A stretch of 56,635 nucleotides of DNA, taken from positions 1-56,635 of the forward strand of contig CAZQIC010000011.1 of the NCBI GenBank assembly GCA_964593555.1, in the 5' to 3' direction. The stretch's first letter is position 1. Every line of letters begins with the position of its first letter. Source of the stretch: CAZQIC01 sp964593555 (GTDB lineage Bacteria > Bacteroidota > Bacteroidia > JAFLBG01). Shown here piece after piece: positions 1-7,994 of the stretch. The translations under genes were made by a program, and so were the position numbers. The notes under the pieces were generated by a model. That model did no database searches. It saw only the letters and a program-made list of their open reading frames with translations, and was not told the DNA's origin.

Positions 1-1
1 G

Positions 2-1189
2 ATATATTGTTTGTTTGTAATTGTATCGGCCATTGTTTGTATCCATGCTTGTAAAAAAATTATTCCTGCTGCTCCCGGGGATAATGAAATATTGGATGGG
101 CCGGTAGAAGGTCTTACAACAGCAGAGCAGGCCAGGTTTCTTAATGGTGATATAGGTTTTAACGACCATGTATTTACGGTATCAACTGGCCTTGGACCCG
201 TATTCGTTGCTGCGAGTTGTGGCAGCTGTCACGCCGGCGACGGAAAAGGCCACCCGTTTACAACGCTGACCAGGTTTGGACAAACAGATAGTATGGGTAA
301 CGGTTATTTGATGCAGGGCGGTCCGCAATTGCAAAACAGGGCCATTCCGGGATATACACCCGAGCAAATTCCGACGGGGGCAACATCTTCTAAATTCACG
401 CCTCCTGCCAATACGGGTCTTGGCTTCCTCTCTGCATTAAGCGATGCTCAGATCATGTCAAATGCCGATCCTATGGATAATGATGCGGATGGTATATCTG
501 GTGTTCCAAATTATATTTCTGCACCAGCTTATTTTTATCCAAAATGGTACCACCAAAGTTCTAACGGAAAATACATTGGCCGTTTTGGTAAAAAGGCTGC
601 GGCAATTGATCTTATGCAGCAAACAGTAAATGCGTATAACCAGGATATGGGTATTACTTCGGTATATTTTCCAAATGATGTTTCTTCTGGTGAAATAATT
701 CAGCCCGAGGTAGATGAAAAAACTATTCTGGATGTTGTGTTTTATCTGAGAACTCTTAAAGCTCCGGTACAACGTGAGGTAGATAATGCTGAAGTTATAG
801 AGGGGAAAAATATTTTTACAACTATTGGTTGTGCGAAATGTCATACCCAGGAATGGACAACGCCAAATTCTGATATCGCAGCGCTTTCCAACAAAACTTT
901 CCATCCTTATACAGATTTGTTGTTACATGATATGGGTCCTGAACTTGATGATAATTACACTGAAGGTATGGCGAGTACTGCCGAATGGAAAACACCGGCA
1001 TTATGGGGATTAGGATTGTCACCGGGTTCACAGGGTGGAGGATATTTTTTATTGCATGATGGGCGGGCACATTCAATTCAGGAAGCAATTTTATTGCACG
1101 GTGGTGAAGGTCTTACAAGCAGGAATAGTTATTTGCAATTGACAAGCGAGGAACAACAATCGCTCGTTAAATTTTTAGAATCATTATAG
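2..1189 (+). CDS. Di-haem cytochrome c oxidoreductase, DUF1111 family, lipoprotein (5' partial)
   Basis: Periplasmic, lipid-anchored di-haem protein of the DUF1111/DHOR group, related to di-haem peroxidases. The reading frame is open to the left edge, so the true start is probably outside the window. Numbered from the TTG codon at 11, a hydrophobic stretch ends in a lipobox (IHAC, Cys14). The first haem site is CGSCH at 70-74 and the second is CAKCH at 274-278. A Met or His distal ligand cannot be assigned by eye. The Rieske lipoprotein gene follows after 5 bases and an outer-membrane barrel comes next, so the three look like one envelope redox operon. DUF1111 proteins often sit beside iron-uptake genes, but nothing here proves an iron role. 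The family call is firm; the substrate is unknown. Confidence 0.85.
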   Translation: MYCLFVIVSAIVCIHACKKIIPAAPGDNEILDGPVEGLTTAEQARFLNGDIGFNDHVFTVSTGLGPVFVAASCGSCHAGDGKGHPFTTLTRFGQTDSMGNGYLMQGGPQLQNRAIPGYTPEQIPTGATSSKFTPPANTGLGFLSALSDAQIMSNADPMDNDADGISGVPNYISAPAYFYPKWYHQSSNGKYIGRFGKKAAAIDLMQQTVNAYNQDMGITSVYFPNDVSSGEIIQPEVDEKTILDVVFYLRTLKAPVQREVDNAEVIEGKNIFTTIGCAKCHTQEWTTPNSDIAALSNKTFHPYTDLLLHDMGPELDDNYTEGMASTAEWKTPALWGLGLSPGSQGGGYFLLHDGRAHSIQEAILLHGGEGLTSRNSYLQLTSEEQQSLVKFLESL

Positions 1190-1194
1190 GCATC

Positions 1195-1635
1195 ATGCAA
1201 AGAAAAGAATTCATAAAGAGTTGCGGAGTGATTTGTATTGGACTTACGGGTATTGGAATTTTATTGGAAGGTTGCAAGAGTACTAAACATGTTTCAATAC
1301 CGATCAAGGATTTTAAACTCAACGTTCCACTTTCTGAATTCGTAATAATTAAGAACGGTGTAAGTACCTATCGTAAATACATTATTGTACAAAACGACAC
1401 TTTGCAATTTCCTATATGTGTGTATAGGTTATCTGAAACAGAATACCAGGCCCTGTGGATGCAATGCACGCATCAAAATGCAGAACTGCAGGTATATGGT
1501 GATCGCTTGCAATGTTCGGCTCATGGAAGTGAGTTTACCAATAAAGGTATAGTACAAAGCGGTCCGGCAGATAAAGACCTGAGAAAATTTCCAACAATAA
1601 TTGAAAACGATTTTTTAAAAATATCTCTGATATAA
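1195..1635 (+). CDS. Rieske [2Fe-2S] lipoprotein
   Basis: Small (146 aa) exported iron-sulfur protein. The N-terminus has a basic segment, a hydrophobic core and a lipobox-like LLEGC, so it is probably membrane anchored. The cluster motif is C91-T-H93, then C107-S-A-H110, which gives the two Cys and two His ligands of a Rieske centre. There is no bc1-type disulfide Cys pattern and no transmembrane helix beyond the anchor, so it is not an ordinary cytochrome bc1 subunit. It lies 5 bases after the di-haem gene, and the pair probably exchange electrons in the periplasm. The repeat element at 1648-1743 follows its stop. Start chosen at the ATG; no competing upstream start. Confidence 0.85.
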   Translation: MQRKEFIKSCGVICIGLTGIGILLEGCKSTKHVSIPIKDFKLNVPLSEFVIIKNGVSTYRKYIIVQNDTLQFPICVYRLSETEYQALWMQCTHQNAELQVYGDRLQCSAHGSEFTNKGIVQSGPADKDLRKFPTIIENDFLKISLI

Positions 1636-1647
1636 AAATACATGCAT

Positions 1648-1743
1648 ATGAAATAGCCATGTTTGCGAAAAGCAAACACCAACTAAGATGAATATAAAAA
1701 GATGGCGTATTCCCTGCCCGATGGCAGGCGGGCATGTGACAAT
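1648..1743 (+). repeat. Structured intergenic repeat, copy A (long form)
   Basis: First of four related elements in the window. It begins 12 bases after the Rieske stop codon. ATGAAATAGCCAT (1648-1660) can pair with ATGGCGTATTCC (1702-1713) with one bulge and one mismatch. Between them lies a perfect 7-bp hairpin, TGTTTGC (1660-1666) with GCAAACA (1672-1678). A second hairpin module, CTGCCCGATGGCAGGCGGGC (1714-1733), follows and then ATGTGACAATCA. Similarity to copy D continues past the element into the start codon of the next gene. The ATG inside the element at 1702 is not taken as a gene start. Confidence 0.8.
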
Positions 1744-1767
1744 CAAGAACTTAAAAATTATATACAC

Positions 1768-2997
1768 GTGAAAATATTTAAAACAGTTTTTGTTTTATTT
1801 TTTACCGTCAACAGTATTGCGCAAGTGGACAGCACTTTGTTCCGCCGCATTCCTGCAGATTCAGTCCCTTCTAAAAACATGAGTATGGATGCTGTTTATA
1901 ATCGCCCATTCCTTGGAGTCAGAAATACGCCGGTTGCCTTAGGCGGATATGCGGAAGCAAGTTATGAATACATGGGTGCTGATGGCATCACAGAAGGACA
2001 TAGTTTTGCATTTCCACGTCTAACATTATTTGTTTCCTCTTCAATTCAGAAAAAAATAAAATTCCTAACTGAAATAGAGTTCGAAGAAGGAGGGAAGGAA
2101 GTTGCAATTGAATTCGCATCGCTTGATTTTACTTTCCATCCACTTTTTAACTTCAGGGGAGGGGTGATCATGAATCCTATTGGAGCATTTAACCAAAATC
2201 ATGATGGTCCAAAATGGGAATTTGTGAATCGCCCAATTGCTATGACTCAATTATTGCCGGCTACTTGGAGTAATCCGGGTTTTGGATTCTACGGAAAAAT
2301 ATACCAGAACAAATGGGCATTTGGTTATGAAGCGTACTTAACCAATGGATTTGATTATTCTATTATCAGTAATTCTGAGAATAAAACTTTTCTTCCCGCT
2401 TCGAAAAATAATCATGAACGTTTTGAAGAAAGCAGCAATGGAGAGCCACTGTTAACGGCAAAAGTCTCAACAAAATATTCGAAAATCATTGAGCTAGGCA
2501 TATCATATATGGGTGGTGTTTATAATAAATTTATTGATGATGGATTAATGTTAGATGAAAAAAGACGTCGTGTTGATGTAATTGCGCTTGATATTAATTC
2601 AACTCTTCCCGCTATCAATACATTTATCACTGCGGAATGGGCATGGATATCTGTAAATATTCCGGAAACCTATACGCAGCAATATGGTTCTAAACAACAA
2701 GGAGGATTTCTAGATATTGTTCAGCCTTTTTTGAAGGGTAAGATATTGGGATTTGAAAAATCAGTATTAAATGCATCATGCAGATTTGAATATGTTGATT
2801 GGAACGTTGGTACATTCAATGAAACCGGTGGAAATATAGGAGATGAGCTTTGGGCGATTGTTCCGGGAATAAGTTTTCGTCCAACAGCTCAAACTGTTAT
2901 CCGATTTAATTATAGGTTTATGCAGCAAAAGGATATCTTAGGAAATCCTCCTTCAAATATTGGCGGAGTACAATTCGGGATCGCTTCATATTTTTAA
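1768..2997 (+). CDS. Outer-membrane beta-barrel (porin-like) protein
   Basis: Probable porin or barrel receptor (409 aa from this start). The GTG at 1768 is preferred because it begins directly with a signal peptide (VKIFKTVFVLFFTVNSIAQ). An ATG at 1702 would put the signal peptide after 22 residues translated from the repeat element. The body is rich in alternating hydrophobic and aromatic strands (for example GGYAEASYEYMG, TFITAEWAWISV), with polar loops and a terminal Phe, all typical of barrels. It looks like the phosphate-selective porin/FmdC-like groups, but I cannot name a substrate. It is third in the redox operon, suggesting uptake of the compound handled by the di-haem/Rieske pair (inference). 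Confidence 0.7.
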   Translation: MKIFKTVFVLFFTVNSIAQVDSTLFRRIPADSVPSKNMSMDAVYNRPFLGVRNTPVALGGYAEASYEYMGADGITEGHSFAFPRLTLFVSSSIQKKIKFLTEIEFEEGGKEVAIEFASLDFTFHPLFNFRGGVIMNPIGAFNQNHDGPKWEFVNRPIAMTQLLPATWSNPGFGFYGKIYQNKWAFGYEAYLTNGFDYSIISNSENKTFLPASKNNHERFEESSNGEPLLTAKVSTKYSKIIELGISYMGGVYNKFIDDGLMLDEKRRRVDVIALDINSTLPAINTFITAEWAWISVNIPETYTQQYGSKQQGGFLDIVQPFLKGKILGFEKSVLNASCRFEYVDWNVGTFNETGGNIGDELWAIVPGISFRPTAQTVIRFNYRFMQQKDILGNPPSNIGGVQFGIASYF

Positions 2998-3001
2998 AAA
3001 T

Positions 3002-3035
3002 AAAAAAGCGTCTCAGGACATGAAGCGCCTTTTTT
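3002..3035 (+). terminator. Weak Rho-independent terminator after the porin-like gene
   Basis: An A-rich arm ending in GCG pairs with GCGCC plus a six-T run across a loop of about 14 bases. The stem carries a bulge, so the call is tentative. The position, just after the stop at 2997, fits the end of the operon. Confidence 0.45.
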
Positions 3036-3125
3036 ATGTTGTTGTTTTATCTTAGGAGACCACAAAAATATTAGAAACGCAAATAGTCAGGATCAAGCAG
3101 ATTATTTTTAATTTATATAAGTATG

Positions 3126-3154
3126 TTGATGGTTTCATAAAGGTGTTAAATTTG
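3126..3154 (+). promoter_or_regulatory. Bacteroidota-type promoter for the phospholipase-like gene
   Basis: A TTG (3126-3128) lies 18 bases before a perfect TAnnTTTG box, TAAATTTG (3147-3154). This matches the -33/-7 layout of Bacteroidota sigma-70 promoters. The predicted transcript would have a leader of about 60 bases before the ATG at 3221. Confidence 0.55.
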
Positions 3155-3220
3155 TTTTTTGTTTAGTGCGTAAATAAATTTTGTTTTAATGAAGACGCTT
3201 TGAGTCGCAGAAATAGTTGC

Positions 3221-4207
3221 ATGTATAGAAAGATAAAAGCACCCCTTTTATTTAATATTATTCCTATTTGCCTTGTTATATGTGCCCTTCAGGGGTATTT
3301 TGTTTCGGAAAGTTTTTCCTGGGGATTCTATGGACATAAAAAAATAAACCGTATGGCAGTCTTTTTACTGCCTTACGACATGATCGGTTTCTACAAAACG
3401 AACATTGATTACATTTCGTTGCATGCAGTTGATGCGGATAAAAGAAGATACATTGATGACAGTGAAGCGCCTCGTCATTTTATAGATATTGACAGGTATG
3501 GTGAACGTCCATTTGATAGTATTCCCAAACAGTGGAGTATAGCTGTTGCAAAATTTACAGAAGATTCTTTGAAAGCACATGGTATAGTTCCCTGGCACAT
3601 TAACCTGATGCTCTCAAATCTTACTAAAGCTTTCCAGGAAAAGAACGATGAAAAAATTTTACGCTTATCGGCAGATATTGGCCACTACATTGCCGATGCG
3701 CATGTGCCTTTGCATACCACACGCAACTACAACGGACAATTGACCAACCAAAAAGGTATACATGGTTTTTGGGAGTCGCGTGTTCCAGAACTCAAGGGAG
3801 AAGGTTATAATTATTTTGTTGGTAAGGCAAGGTATATTGAAAAACCTTTGGATAAAATATGGAGCATTGTTAAAGAGAGTTACAGCGCAAAAGATTCTGT
3901 ATTGTTGTTTGAGGCGCAGCTTAATTCTACGTTCGCTTCTGATAAAAAATATTCTTTTGAAGAAAGAGGGAATAAAATGGTACAAGTATATTCAAAAGAA
4001 TATGCTTTGGAGTATGAAAAAATACTTGATGGAATGATAGAAAGAAGAATGAGACAATCTATAATAGATGTTGCAAGTTTCTGGTATACCGCCTGGGTAA
4101 ATGCCGGGCAACCCGAATTAAGATCAGCAAATAAATATATTGAAACCCCGGATACGCTGAACAATTCAAGTTTCGGTACTAAAACAATTCCGGGACATGA
4201 GGATTAA
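3221..4207 (+). CDS. Secreted zinc-dependent phospholipase C / S1-P1 nuclease-fold protein
   Basis: Exported hydrolase (328 aa) of the all-alpha trinuclear-zinc fold shared by bacterial phospholipase C and S1/P1 nucleases. After the signal peptide, the mature chain probably starts at Trp34 (WGFYGH, His39). In this fold the free N-terminal Trp is itself a zinc ligand. Further ligands visible are H155-x3-D159, H161, H165 (HVPLH) and H181-x3-E185 (HGFWE). The ATG at 3221 is preferred over a TTG at 3200 because it fits the signal peptide better. Phospholipase C and nuclease cannot be separated by eye; the HxPLH segment is common to both. Its stop abuts the stop of the convergent membrane protein. 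Confidence 0.75.
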   Translation: MYRKIKAPLLFNIIPICLVICALQGYFVSESFSWGFYGHKKINRMAVFLLPYDMIGFYKTNIDYISLHAVDADKRRYIDDSEAPRHFIDIDRYGERPFDSIPKQWSIAVAKFTEDSLKAHGIVPWHINLMLSNLTKAFQEKNDEKILRLSADIGHYIADAHVPLHTTRNYNGQLTNQKGIHGFWESRVPELKGEGYNYFVGKARYIEKPLDKIWSIVKESYSAKDSVLLFEAQLNSTFASDKKYSFEERGNKMVQVYSKEYALEYEKILDGMIERRMRQSIIDVASFWYTAWVNAGQPELRSANKYIETPDTLNNSSFGTKTIPGHED

Positions 4208-5944
4208 TTACTTATTTGTCTCTGGTGTTAGGGCTGACGTTGGTGCCGGTTCTGGTTTTCGCTCAAAAGTATAGATCACATTTTGAGAAACAGGTTTATA
4301 GCCCGCCACTTGTTCACGCCATAAATATTTGGTGGGCTGCCCATCGATCATATCAGCAATACCAACCACATTATAATAGTCGTTAAAATATTTATAGGCC
4401 CAGTCAAAAATATATTTGTCAGTATTGGGTTGAACCAAAAGTGAAATGGGATGATTGAAATAAACCAGGTACTTGGGTTTAGCTTTTTCTACATCTGCAA
4501 CAAACTCTCTTTGCATTTTTTTGTGCTCAGGTGTATTATTAACTAAGGCTGTAAAATATGCATATGGGGAGGGGCATTTTTTATTTGTATAAAAATATAT
4601 TTGAGGTTCGGAACCTATTAGCACAAGATTGTCTTCAGGTTTTGCATTTGCATTGATAAAGTTTCCGATTTTCATTGCTTCAGGAAACGGATTATTCCCA
4701 TAAACAACTCTTAATATGAGATCATAATTAGGGGAAAAGTAATAAGGTTTTAGAGCTGAAACATGGCTATAGGTTAGCAGGATAAAAATTGAAATGTAAA
4801 TGTATTTTATGCCTGTATATTTATTGTTAAATGTTTTTTTCAAAAAACTAATAATGCTGTGATAGCTTAAGCCTGCAACAATTGATACACCGGGAATTGC
4901 CTGAATCCAATAATGACCATAGAAATAAAAACCGGGAACAATTGTCAAAAAAGAGAACGCTAATAAAGTAATTCCGAAAAATTTCAATTTATAATCAACG
5001 GATTTTACTAAACATAATACAATAGCTAAAACACTATGAACCCAAAAGAATTTATGGTTTTGAACAATAGAATCTCTTGCGTTCTTAAAATAGCTATACC
5101 CAATGTCGAAAGGAACGTTACCAATATATTTTTTAGGGATCTCTACAGTATAATAGATCATTTCATTAAATACCCCTTTGGTGTACATTATAAAAAAGAA
5201 AATGAGAACAATTAAGACACCTCCTGATACGTAAGCCAAAAGGTTTAAACATGATTGTTTGATGTTTTTTGGCTTAGTAAATAAGAAGTCTAAAATTATG
5301 ATGAGCCCTCCCCATAAACATAAAAACACGCCGTTTGTTTTTATCATAAAAGAACTTCCCATTGCGAATCCCATTAATCCATACCAATACCATTTATTGT
5401 ATTTTTTTGAAAGTGCATAAAATAATACACCAAGGCTGATGAAAAATGCCACACCATGTTCTGATTGAACTGTAAAGCCACTTAAAGTAGCTGTTAGAGA
5501 AACAAATGCAAATGTGGTTGCCGAAATAATACCGGCTATGGGTGAAAATAATAGGCGGGATGTGTTATAGATAATGATGATGGTAGCTATATTCAGATAC
5601 ATAAAACCTGTATGCATGCCTTCTACTGTGGCACCAAAGACATAAACCATAAAACCATAGAAATAAAATAAACCCGGAAATTTTATTTCGAAAAAGTCTT
5701 TGTAAGGAATTTTACCTTCTAATATCAATTTCCCAAAGTAGCTGTAAATACCTTCATCTCGTTCAAATGGAATCAGTGAAAATTTAGAGCGAATAATATA
5801 AATGAGAATGATAAGAAATAACAATAAGCTAATACAAACCTTTTCTTCAAGATTAAAGTTGCTTTTTTTGTTTAATTGCGCAGTGGAGGGGCCAGATGTT
5901 ATTGTCTGCTTTGTCTGTTGATGCGCCTTTTTTTGTTTTGCCAT
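4208..5944 (-). CDS. Polytopic GT-C glycosyltransferase (ArnT/PMT-like, family 39 type)
   Basis: Integral membrane protein of 578 aa with about ten to twelve transmembrane segments between residues 36 and 410 and a soluble C-terminal part. The first periplasmic loop carries ERDEGIYSY with the Asp63-Glu64 pair expected of GT-C enzymes that take sugars from polyprenyl phosphate. The N-terminus is a Lys/Gln/Thr-rich cytosolic tail. It ends the minus-strand block that also holds an SDR protein and a GtrB-like enzyme (16-base gap to the SDR gene). A likely scheme is that the GtrB-like protein loads a sugar on polyprenyl phosphate and this protein transfers it outside the membrane. Acceptor and sugar are unknown. 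Confidence 0.75.
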   Translation of the reverse strand: MAKQKKAHQQTKQTITSGPSTAQLNKKSNFNLEEKVCISLLLFLIILIYIIRSKFSLIPFERDEGIYSYFGKLILEGKIPYKDFFEIKFPGLFYFYGFMVYVFGATVEGMHTGFMYLNIATIIIIYNTSRLLFSPIAGIISATTFAFVSLTATLSGFTVQSEHGVAFFISLGVLFYALSKKYNKWYWYGLMGFAMGSSFMIKTNGVFLCLWGGLIIILDFLFTKPKNIKQSCLNLLAYVSGGVLIVLIFFFIMYTKGVFNEMIYYTVEIPKKYIGNVPFDIGYSYFKNARDSIVQNHKFFWVHSVLAIVLCLVKSVDYKLKFFGITLLAFSFLTIVPGFYFYGHYWIQAIPGVSIVAGLSYHSIISFLKKTFNNKYTGIKYIYISIFILLTYSHVSALKPYYFSPNYDLILRVVYGNNPFPEAMKIGNFINANAKPEDNLVLIGSEPQIYFYTNKKCPSPYAYFTALVNNTPEHKKMQREFVADVEKAKPKYLVYFNHPISLLVQPNTDKYIFDWAYKYFNDYYNVVGIADMIDGQPTKYLWREQVAGYKPVSQNVIYTFERKPEPAPTSALTPETNK

Positions 5945-5959
5945 AAAGAAACAATATAA

Positions 5960-6889
5960 TTATTGCTTTTTGTTTTTCTTAATAAACAAATATGTTTTTA
6001 AAATAGCCTCTTCCATTGACGAAAAATGAAAATCCGGATGATCGCTTAATATTTTAGAATTATCCAAATAAATCTGGGGATTATCACTTTTACGTTGGTC
6101 TTCGTATATAACATCAAAATTTTCGGGAATTATTTTTTTTATGATCGAAACAAGTTCGTTTATACTTAAAGTGTCATTCGATGAAAGGTTGTATATGTTT
6201 GATCGTTGAGTATTTGTATGGACGGATAAGCTTAGCAATTGTATGGCATCCTTTATATAGATATAATTCCGAATATTTTTTCCATCACCGAATATCTTGA
6301 TTTGTTTTTCTGCAATTATTTTTTCAAGAAAGGTGTTCACGACGCCTAATCCTTTAGATGTATCCTGATTTTCCCCATAAACATTCGATACACGATAAAT
6401 ATCAAATTTGAGGTTGTATTTTAATTCATAATAATTTAAAAAGTATTCCATGGTTAATTTAATAATACCATGGGGTGAAAAAGGATTTTTGTATGAATCT
6501 TCAGTTACTTTTTGGTTGGATGGTCCATATATGGTTCCTGCACTTGAAATAAAAACAACCTTTTTTACTTTGTGCTTAGCCACGCATTCAAGAAAATGAA
6601 CAAATGGTGTTAAATTTTTTTCTATTTCCGATAAAGGGTTTTCCCAGGTGGATGCAGGAATTGATTCTGATGCCAAATAGTAAACGAGATCTATTTTTGA
6701 AAAATGCTGATTTATTTCGTCACAATTTCTTAAATCGATCTTTATATAAGGTACATTGTTTTTAAGGACACTGTTTTGGTTTTTCCCAAATAAATGAAGT
6801 TTGAGTTCGGAATTTTGGATTAACGCTTCAGTTAAATGCTTTCCGATAAATCCATTAGCGCCAATAATAGCAATATTATTTAAACTCAT
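5960..6889 (-). CDS. NAD-dependent epimerase/dehydratase (extended SDR) with His in place of the catalytic Tyr
   Basis: A 309-aa extended short-chain dehydrogenase of the GalE/RfbB type acting on nucleotide sugars. The NAD site is GANGFIG at 10-16 and the Ser segment is SSAGTIYG near 105-112. The YxxxK motif normally found after PxSP reads HGIIK here, so His130 stands where the catalytic Tyr is expected and Lys134 is kept. The codon is CAT, one change from TAT. The enzyme could be weakened, could use another base, or could have a binding role. Its start overlaps the stop of the upstream GtrB-like gene by 4 bases, so the two are translationally coupled and probably handle the same sugar. Confidence 0.8.
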   Translation of the reverse strand: MSLNNIAIIGANGFIGKHLTEALIQNSELKLHLFGKNQNSVLKNNVPYIKIDLRNCDEINQHFSKIDLVYYLASESIPASTWENPLSEIEKNLTPFVHFLECVAKHKVKKVVFISSAGTIYGPSNQKVTEDSYKNPFSPHGIIKLTMEYFLNYYELKYNLKFDIYRVSNVYGENQDTSKGLGVVNTFLEKIIAEKQIKIFGDGKNIRNYIYIKDAIQLLSLSVHTNTQRSNIYNLSSNDTLSINELVSIIKKIIPENFDVIYEDQRKSDNPQIYLDNSKILSDHPDFHFSSMEEAILKTYLFIKKNKKQ

Positions 6890-7812
6890 ACATTAATCGT
6901 TTTTTCAATGATTACGTATGGTCTATTTCGCGTCTCATCATAAATTCTAACAATATATTCTCCAATAATTCCTAAGCAAATTAAAATTAAGGAACTGAAA
7001 AAGGAAATAAGTATTGCCAGTGTAGCAAACCCCTTGATCGTAATACCATTCATAAAATGACCATAGATTACCATAAGGGAATATATGGTTGCAAAAGCTA
7101 ACCCAATAATACCAATAACTGTAATGATCCTTATAGGCACGGAAGAGAATGAAAAAATGCCATCCAATGCAATTCGCATTAGTTTCTTAAACGTGTAACC
7201 CGATTCGCCATCAAATCTTGCAGCGCGTTCATATTCAACTCCAATTTGTTTAAACCCAACCCACGCGCGAATCCCTCTTAAAAAAGGGTTTTTCTCCTGA
7301 AGTTTTAACATGTTTTCTACAACATGTTTTTTCATTACACAAAAATCTCCACTATCCAGAGGTATCTTTGTATCACTCATACTTTTAAGGACCCTGTAAA
7401 AGCTGGTATAGCTAATTTTTTTTAAAAAGGATTCTTTACGTTTTTTTCTTACTCCGTAAGCTACATCATAACCTTTATCTAAATAACTGAAAAATAATGG
7501 AAGCAATGAGGGTGGATCTTGAAGATCATCATCAATTATTGCTATGTAATCCTTGGTACAGTGGGCTAATCCTGTTTTAACAGCAATTTGGTGCCCAAAA
7601 TTTCTGGACAATTTTATTCCTTTTATGTAAGAATAAGTTTGGCATAATCCTTCTATTTTTTCATAGCTACCGTCTTTGCTGCCATCGTCGACCAGTATTA
7701 ATTCTAGATCCCAATTTAAATTTTTTCTTTCTAAATCGATAGCTTTCAGAAGGTCAGTAACAATGTTAGAAGAATTATAAATTGGTACGACTATGGAAAT
7801 ACTTTTACTCAT
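6886..7812 (-). CDS. GtrB/DPM1-like polyprenyl-phosphate glycosyltransferase (GT2)
   Basis: Inner-membrane enzyme (308 aa) that should transfer a sugar from its nucleotide to polyprenyl phosphate. The GT-A domain shows IVVPIYNSS at the start, VDDGSKDGS and the DDDLQDPP metal-binding region. Two C-terminal transmembrane helices (about 225-295) precede a short basic tail, as in GtrB. It is first in the minus-strand block and overlaps the SDR gene by 4 bases. It faces the rfbF operon across a divergent gap of 182 bases. A second GtrB-like domain is fused to an SDR at 20364-22313, so the locus loads at least two lipid-linked sugars. The sugar is not predictable. Confidence 0.85.
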   Translation of the reverse strand: MSKSISIVVPIYNSSNIVTDLLKAIDLERKNLNWDLELILVDDGSKDGSYEKIEGLCQTYSYIKGIKLSRNFGHQIAVKTGLAHCTKDYIAIIDDDLQDPPSLLPLFFSYLDKGYDVAYGVRKKRKESFLKKISYTSFYRVLKSMSDTKIPLDSGDFCVMKKHVVENMLKLQEKNPFLRGIRAWVGFKQIGVEYERAARFDGESGYTFKKLMRIALDGIFSFSSVPIRIITVIGIIGLAFATIYSLMVIYGHFMNGITIKGFATLAILISFFSSLILICLGIIGEYIVRIYDETRNRPYVIIEKTINV

Positions 7813-7966
7813 TATGCGAAGATTTGTTGCTTAAGAACAATTTCCTGAAGAATAAAAATACTAAAAAAATATGGACTGCTAATCTATTAAAAACATCTAA
7901 TTAATACCACTGTAGAAGAGCCAATAGTTATAGGTTCCGAAGAATTATTTTGATTAAAATTATAGG

Positions 7967-7974
7967 TATATTTG
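7967..7974 (+). promoter_or_regulatory. -7 promoter box upstream of rfbF
   Basis: TATATTTG is a perfect TAnnTTTG, ending 20 bases before the rfbF ATG. A TTTG at 7949-7952 is only 14 bases upstream, shorter than usual spacing, so the -33 element is uncertain. The rest of the 182-base divergent gap (7813-7994) shows no other clear structure. Confidence 0.45.
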
Positions 7975-7994
7975 AAACTATATAATAAAATTAA

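Noticed and set aside
458..904. Antisense reading frame of 148 aa
   Set aside because: It is opposite the di-haem cytochrome gene, has no domain features and a composition expected of a shadow frame.
1195..1635. Rieske subunit of a cytochrome bc1 complex
   Set aside because: No cytochrome b or c1 genes are adjacent and the protein is a short lipoprotein with a compact motif.
1702..1767. ATG at 1702 as start of the porin-like gene
   Set aside because: The added 22 residues are translated from repeat element copy A, and the signal peptide begins only at the GTG at 1768.
7813..7994. Riboswitch or JUMPstart-like leader before the glycan operon
   Set aside because: The divergent gap shows only a -7 box; no conserved leader motif or stable hairpin could be found by eye.
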